Below, in pieces: positions 51,025 to 58,213 of a DNA stretch of 64,000 bases. The stretch spans positions 34,683 to 98,682 of the forward strand of contig CADBUY010000007.1 of the NCBI GenBank assembly GCA_902797965.1, given 5' to 3'. This DNA is from an uncultured bacterium (lineage in GTDB: Bacteria > Cyanobacteriota > Vampirovibrionia > Gastranaerophilales > Gastranaerophilaceae). The translations under genes and the position numbers were made by a program. Below the pieces are notes generated by a model, which made no database searches, was not told where the DNA came from, and saw nothing but the letters and a program-made list of their open reading frames with translations. Numbering within the stretch: position 1 is the stretch's first letter; the number at the start of each line of letters is the position of its first letter.

Positions 51025-51663
51025 ATGAAAGTATTATTATTTAATGGCTCGCCGCACAAAAACGGATGTACTTATACAGCGCTAGATGAGATTGCAAAAA
51101 CTTTAAAAGAAGAAGGAATCGAGTCAGAAATTTACCAAATAGGTATTAAATCTTTAACTCCCTGCAGGGCTTGCGGTGCGTGTGCAAAAATTGGTAAATG
51201 CGTAATATCAGATGATGATGTTAATAATTTTGTAGAATACGCAAAAGATTTTGACGGATTTATTTTTGGTTCACCGGTTCATTATGGTTCCGCTTGCGGT
51301 GGTATAACAGCTTTTATGGACAGAGTTTTCTTTTCAGCCCTTTTATCAGGCAGAATGAACTACTTTAGACATAAACCCGGTTCTGCAATAGTTAGTGCAA
51401 GACGTTCAGGTACAACAGCTGCTTTAGACCAATTAAACAAATATTTCACAATCTCAGAGATGCCAATTATATCAGGTCGTTACTGGAATATGGTTCATGG
51501 TCATACTCCTGATGAAGTTATTCAGGATGAAGAGGGTATGCAAAATATGAGAATACTCGCCCGTAACATGGCTTGGCATTTAAAGTGTCTAGATGCAGCT
51601 AAAAAAGCAGGCGTTCCAATGCCAAAAGAAGAAGAAATTGTGTTTACAAACTTTATCAGATAG
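51025..51663 (+). CDS. NADPH-dependent FMN reductase / flavodoxin-fold protein
   Basis: The 212-aa protein from ATG 51025 (AAAAGGAG upstream) begins MKVLLFNGSPHKNGCTY, the FMN phosphate loop of the NADPH-dependent FMN reductase family. It continues with a Cys cluster CRACGACAKIGKC (about 48-60) and GSPVHYGSACGGITAFMDR. An in-frame extension upstream would run through the palindromic repeat and is rejected. Member of the TetR-controlled cassette; probably reduces quinones, nitro compounds or similar (inference). Confidence 0.9.
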   Translation: MKVLLFNGSPHKNGCTYTALDEIAKTLKEEGIESEIYQIGIKSLTPCRACGACAKIGKCVISDDDVNNFVEYAKDFDGFIFGSPVHYGSACGGITAFMDRVFFSALLSGRMNYFRHKPGSAIVSARRSGTTAALDQLNKYFTISEMPIISGRYWNMVHGHTPDEVIQDEEGMQNMRILARNMAWHLKCLDAAKKAGVPMPKEEEIVFTNFIR

Positions 51664-51672
51664 GAGTTTACA

Positions 51673-52227
51673 ATGGAAGAAGTAAGAATAGATGTCAGGA
51701 CACAGAGTCCGGAGAGAATTGCCGAGGCAAAAAGAAGTGCGGATTTATGCTTTAGAATTGGTCAAACAAATCCTACAACTCCAGAATGTAAAGAATTAAT
51801 TGATGAACTTTTTAATCATACATTGGGTGAAAATACAGTTATTCATCCACCGATTTTTACAATCCTCGCTGATAAAGTCAAAATTGGTAAAAATGTTGTT
51901 ATATTAAACGGTTTTCAATGTATGTCAGCAGGCGGACTTACGATTGAAGACAATACTATGATTTCTTTAAATTGTACAATTGCAACAAACAACCATGATA
52001 TGTACGACAGATATGTAATTACTTGCAAGCCTGTGCATATAAAGCGTAATGTTTGGATTGGGGTAAATGTAACAATACTCCCCGGAGTTACAATTGGTGA
52101 AAATGCAGTAGTTGGTGCAGGTGCAGTTGTTACAAAAGATGTTCCTGACAATGCGGTGGTAGTAGGTAATCCTGCAAGAGTTATCAGATATCTTGATGCC
52201 GAAAAATTTAAGAATGAGGATATATAA
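51673..52227 (+). CDS. Left-handed beta-helix O-acetyltransferase (maltose/galactoside type)
   Basis: The 184-aa protein has an N-terminal helical segment and hexapeptide repeats from about residue 60 ([64 protein letters not shown] split over repeats). The His in NNHD is the catalytic base of the LacA/Maa family, which acetylates sugars using acetyl-CoA. A GGAG site lies upstream; it starts 9 nt after the flavin reductase gene. Confidence 0.9.
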   Translation: MEEVRIDVRTQSPERIAEAKRSADLCFRIGQTNPTTPECKELIDELFNHTLGENTVIHPPIFTILADKVKIGKNVVILNGFQCMSAGGLTIEDNTMISLNCTIATNNHDMYDRYVITCKPVHIKRNVWIGVNVTILPGVTIGENAVVGAGAVVTKDVPDNAVVVGNPARVIRYLDAEKFKNEDI

Positions 52228-52229
52228 AT

Positions 52230-53255
52230 ATGAATATTCTTAAAACTTTATTTGCAATAATATTATTGTTAGTAGGGGGAAATGTTATGGCAGAAGAATT
52301 ATTAACGCAAAAAGAACAAAATATTGTAATGATATCAGCATATACAGCAAGCGGTGATTTGGAAAAATTAGAACAAGCTACAAAAAAAGGACTGGAGGAC
52401 GGACTCACAATAAATGAAGTTAAAGAAGTTATGGTTCAATTGTACGCTTATTGCGGTTTTCCAAAGAGCATAAATGCTGTTTCTACGTTGATAAAAGTAA
52501 GCAAGAGTGGAAAATATAAAGAAGGTAAAGCAGGAACTCCTCTAAAAAAAGATGCTGATAAAAACGCAATCGGAGAAAAAACTCAGACAGAGCTTTGCGG
52601 AGCACCTGTAAAAGGTGAACTTTTTGAGTTTGCACCTGCAATAGATGATTATCTGAAAGAACATTTATTTGGTGATATTTTTGCAAGAGGCGTTTTGACT
52701 CATAAGGAAAGAGAGATTGCAACTGTTGCAGCATTAGCAAGTATTGGTAATGTAGAACCACAACTGAATGCTCATATTCAAATTGCAAAAAATACAGGAT
52801 TAACTCAAGAACAGTCTGATGAAATTATAAAATTAGTAAAAAATTCACAATATAAACCCTCATTCGGTCTAGGTGATAAAAATGACGGCTTTGCCAAATA
52901 TTTTATAGGACAGAGTTATCTTAAACCATTAGTGAAAGAACAAGTTCCGACTTATAACGTAACTTTTGAACCAAAATGCAGAAATAATTGGCATATTCAC
53001 CATGCCGGTCGTGATGGTAAAGGTGGTCAAATACTTCTTGTGACAGACAGAAGAGGGTATTATCAAGAATGGGGAAAGCCCGCAATAGAACTTAAAAAAG
53101 GTGACGTAGTGAATATTCCTGCCGGAACAAAACACTGGCATGGTGCAGCTAAAGATAGCTGGTTCAGCCATATTGCGATTGAAGTTCCATCTGACGGAGG
53201 ATACAATGAGTGGCTTGAAGCAGTTGAAGATAGTGAATATGATAAACTTAAATAG
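52230..53255 (+). CDS. Exported carboxymuconolactone decarboxylase-like/cupin fusion
   Basis: The 341-aa protein has a signal peptide (about 1-21, ending NVMA-EE). Two CMD/AhpD-like halves follow (about 30-105 and 135-215; the first has VMVQLYAYCGFPKSINAV, the second HKEREIATVAALASIGN), then a C-terminal cupin (about 240-325) with RNNWHIHHAGRDGKGGQILLV and PAGTKHWHGA metal ligands. The first half has a single Cys at the AhpD-type position rather than a CxxC pair. It begins 2 nt after the acetyltransferase gene; last gene of the TetR cassette. Confidence 0.88.
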   Translation: MNILKTLFAIILLLVGGNVMAEELLTQKEQNIVMISAYTASGDLEKLEQATKKGLEDGLTINEVKEVMVQLYAYCGFPKSINAVSTLIKVSKSGKYKEGKAGTPLKKDADKNAIGEKTQTELCGAPVKGELFEFAPAIDDYLKEHLFGDIFARGVLTHKEREIATVAALASIGNVEPQLNAHIQIAKNTGLTQEQSDEIIKLVKNSQYKPSFGLGDKNDGFAKYFIGQSYLKPLVKEQVPTYNVTFEPKCRNNWHIHHAGRDGKGGQILLVTDRRGYYQEWGKPAIELKKGDVVNIPAGTKHWHGAAKDSWFSHIAIEVPSDGGYNEWLEAVEDSEYDKLK

Positions 53256-53298
53256 AACCTGAAAAGCACATTTTATTATGTTGAAAAACATTTGTTAA

Positions 53299-54228
53299 TT
53301 ATGTAATTTTTGTTAGATTTCCATTGCTGCAACACAGATTTTCACAATTTTTGTTGTAGCATTTTGGTTCTGAATGAATTGAAATTGAAGCATTTGCATA
53401 AATGTTTCTGATTTGCTTTTCAATATCATCACAAATTCTATGGCATTCGCATAATGAAGTTTCTTTTGGGAAGAGAAGTGTTAGGTCGATATCTGTTGTT
53501 GGACCTATCTGACGTGCTTTAAGACTGTTATCTTTTAATTCTACTTTATTATTAAATCCGTATATAATTTTCTTTAATAAGTCTATCTCATCTTTTGGCA
53601 AGGAATAGTCAAGAAGCCGCATTATTGACTGCTTTGCAATTTTTTGTCCTGTTCTAAATATAAAACAAGCGACAAGAATTGCAATTACAGGATCAAGCAA
53701 AGTGTGTCCTGTATATTTTATTAAAATTAATCCGAATAGAACTCCAAGAGAAGAATATACATCTGTTCTAAGGTGTTGTCCATCTGCATATAAAGATATT
53801 GAGTTGGATTCTTTTGCTACTTTAAACAGGAGAGTACTTACGATAATATTTAATAGAACTGCGATTACCATAACAGCAATTCCAAGGTTATTCTCTGCCT
53901 GATACGGACAGCCATGAATTATTTTTTTTGATGCTTCATAAATTATAATTATTGCAGCAAATATTATTAAAAATCCCTCAATAAACCCGGCCATATCTTC
54001 ATATTTGCCATGTCCGTACGGATGATCTTTGTCGGCAGGTTGAGAAGATTTAATTACAGAAAAGAAAGTTATAACAGATGCGGCTAAATCACTAAATGAA
54101 TGTATTGCTTCAGATATGATACTTAAACTTCCTGATAAAGCACCAACAATAAGTTTTAAAGCTGTCAATGTTATATTTGACAGTATTGATAAACCTGCTG
54201 TTATTTGTTTTTTTATACCTATTCTCAT
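53299..54228 (-). CDS. Cation diffusion facilitator metal exporter
   Basis: The 309-aa protein has six TM helices and the family sites IISEAIHSFSDLAAS (helix II, metal-binding Asp), HPYGHGKYED, and YADGQHLRTDVYSSLG (helix V). The cytoplasmic C-terminal domain is followed by a Cys-rich tail (CYNKNCENLCC) that could sense or bind metal. It probably exports Zn, Fe or Mn by proton antiport. The tail is not typical of all family members. Monocistronic, convergent with the CMD-cupin gene. Confidence 0.92.
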   Translation of the reverse strand: MRIGIKKQITAGLSILSNITLTALKLIVGALSGSLSIISEAIHSFSDLAASVITFFSVIKSSQPADKDHPYGHGKYEDMAGFIEGFLIIFAAIIIIYEASKKIIHGCPYQAENNLGIAVMVIAVLLNIIVSTLLFKVAKESNSISLYADGQHLRTDVYSSLGVLFGLILIKYTGHTLLDPVIAILVACFIFRTGQKIAKQSIMRLLDYSLPKDEIDLLKKIIYGFNNKVELKDNSLKARQIGPTTDIDLTLLFPKETSLCECHRICDDIEKQIRNIYANASISIHSEPKCYNKNCENLCCSNGNLTKIT

Positions 54229-54388
54229 AAATTTAAGTTTCCGTATTTATCCATTATATTACTCAAATAATTGTTAATCAAATAATATATATTTGTATCA
54301 AATATAGTTAAAAGAATACGTTTAAAACTTGTATTTAAAGGTTTGTTGATTGATTATTAAGTAACAGTTTACAGACTTTAACCTAACA

Positions 54389-54401
54389 AAAAACTCCCGG
54401 A
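54389..54401. repeat. att-like duplicate of the tRNA-Gln 3' end
   Basis: AAAAACTCCCGGA recurs exactly at 54671-54683, where it covers the 3' acceptor arm of tRNA-Gln. The ~280 bp between look like the footprint left by an integrative element. Confidence 0.6.
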
Positions 54402-54404
54402 ACC

Positions 54405-54430
54405 TGTAGGTTGGGCATACTTGCCCAACA
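54405..54430 (+). repeat. Short palindromic repeat, copy 3 (GTAGGTTGGGC type)
   Basis: TGTAGGTTGGGC-ATACTT-GCCCAACA; 7-bp stem 54410-54416 with 54423-54429. Same family as 50920 and 50985. Confidence 0.65.
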
Positions 54431-54441
54431 ATAACTTTTGA

Positions 54442-54499
54442 GTGCAAATATGTGCAAAAGGGTGCAATAATAGTGCAAAAAATGAGTAAAAAAGTGCAA
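54442..54499. repeat. Five helically phased GTGCAA repeats
   Basis: GTGCAA starts at 54442, 54452, 54462, 54473 and 54494, intervals of 10, 10, 11 and 21 bp, i.e. one or two DNA turns. They lie between the two att-like repeats next to tRNA-Gln. Arm-type recombinase or Xis binding sites are the natural guess. The remaining 447-bp gap (54229-54675) shows nothing else convincing. Confidence 0.75.
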
Positions 54500-54675
54500 G
54501 AAAAGTCACTTCTGGAGTAGTTTGAGTCAACTCACTTCCGACCTGTTTAAATCGGCAAAAGTTGGATTGCTTCGGGTTTTCATCCTCGCAAAGACATTTA
54601 CCCCTTCCGACCAAATGTCCTGAAAAAGGTATTCTCTTCCATCACTCCGTTAGGTAAATTATATATTCTTAAAAA

Positions 54676-54746
54676 CTCCCGGAGATGGATTCGAACCACC
54701 GTTGGAAGAGCCAGAATCTTCAGTCCTGCCACTAGACGATCCGGGA
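54676..54746 (-). tRNA. tRNA-Gln (anticodon CTG)
   Basis: A 71-nt cloverleaf: acceptor TCCCGGA/TCCGGGA with G discriminator; D-arm GTCT/GGAC; anticodon stem GAAGA/TCTTC with loop TTCTGGC (anticodon CTG, codon CAG); short 4-nt variable loop; T-arm with TTCGAAT loop. CCA is not encoded. The 3' end faces the repeat-rich footprint at 54389-54671. Confidence 0.93.
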
Positions 54747-54776
54747 ACGATTACTTATCTATAATACTTCAAATAA

Positions 54777-54812
54777 AAAAAACAAGCAACCCATTTGAAT
54801 TGCTTGTTTTTT
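54777..54812 (-). terminator. Terminator of the 163-aa secreted protein gene
   Basis: AACAAGCAA (54781-54789) pairs with TTGCTTGTT (54800-54808), with A and T runs outside; in the minus-strand direction it precedes a U-tract. Confidence 0.82.
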
Positions 54813-54838
54813 ATTAATATATTAATGAATTTATTAAA

Positions 54839-55330
54839 TTACTTTTTATTCCACCAATGTTTTTTCTTAACTGTTTTAATTTCATTCTTACTAGCATTAG
54901 GATTATCTAAAAATGTTGATCCATAAGCATTTTGTCCGGAATAATCTGTTTGACCTTTTGTAACATTTGTTGTTGCTTTAACTTTTTCTACAACATTTGC
55001 ATCAGAGCCATTTGAATATTTTGTTTTCCAAATTGTTGAAGAAGTAAATCTTGAATCTGGAAATGTATTTTCATAATTTTTCAACGGGTGCTGATCATAG
55101 CTTGTATCATTTACTACACCGTTAGCAGCTTCTCCATACAATTTTCTTGTTAGATCTTGCTGTGCAGGATTAGCATAGTTTGCGTTATTGCCATTACTTG
55201 ATGCATCCTTACCTAAAAAGTGCAATCTGCCAATGCCGTCTGTATAAATTGATGTATCTGCAAATGCAGATATTGTTGCTGTTGATAAGGCAACAACTAA
55301 ACCTAATGAAATAATAAGTTGTTTTTTCAT
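54839..55330 (-). CDS. Secreted protein, unknown
   Basis: The 163-aa product has a signal peptide (MKKQLIISLGLVVALSTATISAFA, cleavage before DTSIY). The mature part is polar, rich in Asn, Ser, Thr and Tyr, and ends in a strongly basic tail KTVKKKHWWNKK. The leader GTATATAAAGGAG before the start matches that of the Skp-like gene at 55975. No known domain is recognised; a cell-envelope role is likely from export and charge only. Confidence 0.75.
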   Translation of the reverse strand: MKKQLIISLGLVVALSTATISAFADTSIYTDGIGRLHFLGKDASSNGNNANYANPAQQDLTRKLYGEAANGVVNDTSYDQHPLKNYENTFPDSRFTSSTIWKTKYSNGSDANVVEKVKATTNVTKGQTDYSGQNAYGSTFLDNPNASKNEIKTVKKKHWWNKK

Positions 55331-55505
55331 AATACATTGCTCCTTTATATACTTTTATAACAATATTATAACACAATGCAATATAAAACAATATATATTT
55401 TATAAAATCTTAATTCATAAAAATTTATTCTATATTATTTCTTTTAACTATAAAGAAGTCAGATTATTTATAGCGAATAAATCAGACTATAAAAATAAGT
55501 ATAAT

Positions 55506-55534
55506 GGATGAACAATATTGTTCATCCACTCTTT
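55506..55534. terminator. Perfect hairpin between the secreted protein and Skp-like genes
   Basis: GGATGAACAA (55506-55515) pairs with TTGTTCATCC (55518-55527). A CTTTTT run follows on the plus strand; the minus side is AT-rich. Probably terminates the Skp-like gene. A second imperfect hairpin lies at about 55455-55486. Confidence 0.65.
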
Positions 55535-55543
55535 TTGAAGTCC

Positions 55544-55975
55544 TTATTTTATCTGAATTTCATCCGTAATATCTTTTCCGCCGTAAAGAACTACGCTTTT
55601 TGCAAATACATAATCATAATTATCCTTTTTTGCTTTTTTTGCAATCTCACTTTTTATATTATTTTCTATTGCCGCAAGTTTAGTGTTATATTCTTTTTCT
55701 AATATTGTTTTCTTTGCATTAAATTCTTTAGTATATTTTTCTTCTATTTTAACAATTTTATTATTATCTGTTTCATTTGCAATTTCACCCCTCGCATTAA
55801 CAATAATTTTGTTTAATTCATCCATCTTCTTAGAATGTTCTTGTTTTAACTGTTTAACTTGATTTGAATTACTTACTATTTTCTGTAAATCGACAATAGC
55901 AACAGAATCTTCTGCCTGAGCATAACAAGCCGTAAGAAAAAAGCTCAATAAAATAACAAGAAAACTTTTCTTCAT
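55544..55975 (-). CDS. OmpH/Skp-like periplasmic chaperone
   Basis: The 143-aa product has a signal peptide (about 1-21) with a possible lipobox (FLTACYAQA, Cys17). The mature protein starts with the Skp family strand VAIVDLQKIVSNSNQ, followed by a long charged coiled coil (about 40-115) and a closing strand YDYVFAKSVVLYGGKDITDEI. Skp-type proteins chaperone outer-membrane proteins in the periplasm. AAAGGAGG is the ribosome site. Confidence 0.88.
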   Translation of the reverse strand: MKKSFLVILLSFFLTACYAQAEDSVAIVDLQKIVSNSNQVKQLKQEHSKKMDELNKIIVNARGEIANETDNNKIVKIEEKYTKEFNAKKTILEKEYNTKLAAIENNIKSEIAKKAKKDNYDYVFAKSVVLYGGKDITDEIQIK

Positions 55976-56104
55976 ATTATCCTCCTTTATATACGATTAT
56001 TTTATAAATCAAATTAAATATATTAAAAATAGCCTTGTTAGGCGCAAAGAGGACTATTTTTAGAATTAATAGTTTACAATACTTAATATACTTTTAAAAA
56101 TAGG

Positions 56105-56146
56105 CAATTTTTTAAGATAAAAATACTTTATATATATACGCACGGG
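56105..56146 (+). promoter_or_regulatory. Conserved promoter element of a candidate small RNA
   Basis: Matches 39894-39934 over about 41 bp: CAATTTT, AAGAT, ACTTTATATATA (56125-56136) and a closing GGG. No protein-coding gene starts behind it before a strong terminator at 56291. Confidence 0.6.
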
Positions 56147-56318
56147 ATTAATTAGGAATTAGTTAATAAAATAAGGGCAAAAGACAAAAACTGTTTTTAC
56201 AGATTAAAAATCGCATTTATTCATAAATGCTAATAAAGAAATACTTTCTAGTGTTTTTCGGAACATACTACTCTACTCAACTCAGTGTTCGCCGTAACAA
56301 AGCTTGTTACGGCTTTTT
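56147..56318 (+). ncRNA. Candidate small RNA (~170 nt)
   Basis: The stretch between a conserved promoter element and a strong terminator has no ORF with a ribosome site but contains ordered hairpins: CTGT-TTTT-ACAG (56191-56202), GCATTTAT-TC-ATAAATGC (56213-56230), GAACA/TGTTC (56261-56265 with 56286-56290) holding a 20-nt CU/A-rich open loop, then the terminator stem. It lies between two divergent genes, in a 436-bp gap, so it is not a leader of the Skp-like gene. The family is unknown; 5' end position is estimated. Confidence 0.55.
56291..56318 (+). terminator. Strong terminator of the candidate small RNA
   Basis: GCCGTAACAA (56291-56300) pairs with TTGTTACGGC (56304-56313), 3-nt loop, followed by TTTTT. 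Confidence 0.88.
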
Positions 56319-56376
56319 CTTATGTATGAAAAAGTACATTAAATGGTTGAAATTATTATTAATAAAACTTTATTAA

Positions 56377-56405
56377 TTGAATTTAGCAATCATTTCATCT
56401 AGAAT
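56377..56405 (+). promoter_or_regulatory. Promoter of the 258-aa gene, leaderless layout
   Basis: TTGAAT (56377-56382), 17-bp spacer and TAGAAT (56400-56405); the -10 box ends 7 nt before the ATG at 56412 and there is no ribosome site. Confidence 0.65.
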
Positions 56406-56411
56406 AATAGT

Positions 56412-57188
56412 ATGTTAAAAAGACTATTTCTTATATCGCTAATATTAATATTTAACTTGCTTCCAAATTATGCGGTGGAGCAGGATAGGGGCATTGAAAA
56501 TATTAAAGGACTCCATATCAATGCAATAACAAAAGAAAATAATAAAATAAAAGAAACATATAAGATAAATGGTCAAATTAAGTATGATGACAATTTAATT
56601 GAGACTATTTATCTTGAAGAAGATATTGATAAACCGGAAGTAAATATTCCTCAAAGAACATTAATATTGCCAGTTGGTAGTTTAAATATAACTTCAAATG
56701 CAAACACGACAAGGAGTGCGTTGGCTCGCTCTATGGTAATTAGAACAGGCTTGGGCGACATTCTGCCTCTGAATGCAAGTATTGCTGCAAGTAATGGCGG
56801 CTTTACTTATGGCTCAAGATTTGGCGAAGAAATTTCTTATTCACAGATTGAATCAACAGCTGCTTTTTTTTTAAGGTATGACAGTAAGCATCATTATTCG
56901 TTTGAGACAGCGTTGCGGGAGTCTGCTAACAGAGAGTTGGAAGACAGTCAATGGAGTTCTCTTAGAATTACTCCCGAATGGCATATCAATGACAGATTAA
57001 CCTTAAAAAATGCTTTTACGAACTATCTTCAGTCACAAAAAAATAAGAATGAGCTAATATTAGTTTATACACCAAAATTAAAAAAGTATGCAGATTCTTT
57101 GAAATTTGAATTGGGTATCGCGCAGTCATATTATTCAAACGGAAATAAATCTGAATCTGTAAGTTTTTCAACAGGGTTTAGAATATAA
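56412..57188 (+). CDS. Exported protein, probably outer-membrane beta-strand type
   Basis: The 258-aa product has a signal peptide (about 1-21). A polar middle is followed from about residue 120 by alternating beta strands with aromatic girdles (SFETALRESANREL, LRITPEWHINDRLTLKNAF, LKFELGIAQSYY) ending in SFSTGFRI, an outer-membrane barrel-like terminus. It may be a small or partial barrel. The promoter places transcription start at the ATG (leaderless). The DivIC-like gene follows 8 nt later. The family is not recognised. Confidence 0.72.
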   Translation: MLKRLFLISLILIFNLLPNYAVEQDRGIENIKGLHINAITKENNKIKETYKINGQIKYDDNLIETIYLEEDIDKPEVNIPQRTLILPVGSLNITSNANTTRSALARSMVIRTGLGDILPLNASIAASNGGFTYGSRFGEEISYSQIESTAAFFLRYDSKHHYSFETALRESANRELEDSQWSSLRITPEWHINDRLTLKNAFTNYLQSQKNKNELILVYTPKLKKYADSLKFELGIAQSYYSNGNKSESVSFSTGFRI

Positions 57189-57196
57189 AAGATAAA

Positions 57197-57619
57197 ATGT
57201 TAGACAATAAAGACGGACAACAAAGAAGAGTAATAAATAAAGAAATTAATCGAAGACCGAAGAAGAAAAAAAATTCTTCGGGAAATGGTTTTTATTACTC
57301 ATTTTTGACAATAATTCTTCTACTATGTCTTTTTCAGATTGCAATAAGTGCCGTTTTAAATATTTCTAAGATAGTTTCTTATAAAGCTAAAATTATACAA
57401 ATAACAAAGACAAGAGACTCTGCGTTAGCTTTGAATGACCAGTTAAAGGATAATATAAAAAACTTTTCTAATATATCTGGAATGGAAGCTATAGCGAGAA
57501 ATAATCTAAAAATGTCAGGAGAAGACGAAGTTTTGATAATTATAAATGCTCCTCATGAAGACGAAAAAAACGCAAAGCCTGAGAAATTCAATTTTTTGAA
57601 TATTTTTAAGCATAATTAA
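57197..57619 (+). CDS. DivIC/FtsB-like septum formation protein
   Basis: The 140-aa bitopic membrane protein has a basic cytoplasmic N-terminus (RRPKKKKN), one TM helix (about 33-55), a short coiled coil (about 60-92) and the motif NISGMEAIARNNLKMSGEDEVLIII, matching the FtsB/DivIC end pattern (IEEIAREKLGM-GE-). It would act with FtsL and FtsQ in the divisome. Its stop overlaps mrnC tail-to-tail by 4 nt. Confidence 0.8.
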   Translation: MLDNKDGQQRRVINKEINRRPKKKKNSSGNGFYYSFLTIILLLCLFQIAISAVLNISKIVSYKAKIIQITKTRDSALALNDQLKDNIKNFSNISGMEAIARNNLKMSGEDEVLIIINAPHEDEKNAKPEKFNFLNIFKHN

Positions 57620-57987
57620 TTGAAGAATTCAGTAGATTTGAATTTCTCTTCAAATTTTTTAAGCCTGTCTTTATCATGGAGGTACCAATACCCAATGATA
57701 ACTTCAAATGCAGTAGCCAGCCTGTAATCATGCTGAATGCTTCGTCTGCCTATAGGAATAGGCAGGTTTCTGGCGCGTTTGACAAGTTCAAGTTCATCAA
57801 TTGTAAGTTCAGGGGTGATTAGTTCGAGCAAGTTCATCTGAAACGTTGCATTAACCCTGTCAGTAGTCATTTTATGGAGTTGCTTTGAGTTAGAAGTTTT
57901 GTATATAACGTAATTACGTACAAAAACTTCCCAGATGGCATCGCCAATGTGTGCATAATTTTTTAATGATAAATACTCATGTAACAT
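57616..57987 (-). CDS. mrnC: Mini-ribonuclease III
   Basis: The 123-aa RNase III-like catalytic domain lacks the double-stranded RNA-binding domain. The active-site elements are HIGDAIWEVFVRN (catalytic Asp) and YRLATAFEVIIGYWYL (catalytic Glu), with the KRARN basic motif. MrnC matures 23S rRNA in Firmicutes and cyanobacteria. The ATG has no ribosome site; TAAAAT with TATGG in front ends 7 nt upstream, again a leaderless layout. Confidence 0.92.
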   Translation of the reverse strand: MLHEYLSLKNYAHIGDAIWEVFVRNYVIYKTSNSKQLHKMTTDRVNATFQMNLLELITPELTIDELELVKRARNLPIPIGRRSIQHDYRLATAFEVIIGYWYLHDKDRLKKFEEKFKSTEFFN

Positions 57988-57993
57988 AGTATA

Positions 57994-58003
57994 ATTTTAC
58001 CAT
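57994..58003 (-). promoter_or_regulatory. Extended -10 promoter of mrnC
   Basis: ATGGTAAAAT on the minus strand ends 7 nt before the mrnC ATG. Confidence 0.55.
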
Positions 58004-58035
58004 AAATAACAATCAGGAATTTTTAAAATTGATAC

Positions 58036-58066
58036 TTTACAAAATTTTTTTATTTGGTAATATAAT
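58036..58066 (+). promoter_or_regulatory. Promoter of tRNA-Asn
   Basis: TTTACA (58036-58041), 19-bp spacer and TATAAT (58061-58066), about 75 bp before the tRNA. Spacing is slightly long. Confidence 0.5.
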
Positions 58067-58141
58067 AGATGTGGGAGTGATAAGCTCTTGCGAAAATTAA
58101 ATAAGTCAAATGCGTTAGTTGAATAATGCAGAGAGTAATAA

Positions 58142-58213
58142 TCCTCAGTAGCTCAATGGCGGAGCAACCGGCTGTTAACCGGTAGGCTGTTGGTTCGAGT
58201 CCAACCTGGGGAG
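58142..58213 (+). tRNA. tRNA-Asn (anticodon GTT), integration target
   Basis: A 72-nt cloverleaf: acceptor TCCTCAG/CTGGGGA with one G-U; D-arm GCTC/GAGC; anticodon stem ACCGG/CCGGT with loop CTGTTAA (GTT); T-arm GTTGG/CCAAC with TTCGAGT loop; discriminator G. CCA is not encoded; a T6 run follows at once. The serine recombinase gene on the other strand overlaps its last 39 bases. Confidence 0.95.

Noticed and set aside
54378..54614. 78-aa minus-strand ORF next to tRNA-Gln
   Set aside because: It reads through the att-like repeat, a palindromic repeat and the phased GTGCAA array; composition is that of repeat DNA and no ribosome site is present. It might be a decayed integrase end but nothing supports it.
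58175..58213. LDSNQQPTG end of the recombinase as a functional motif
   Set aside because: It is the antisense translation of the tRNA-Asn 3' end, an outcome of integration, not a conserved protein motif.
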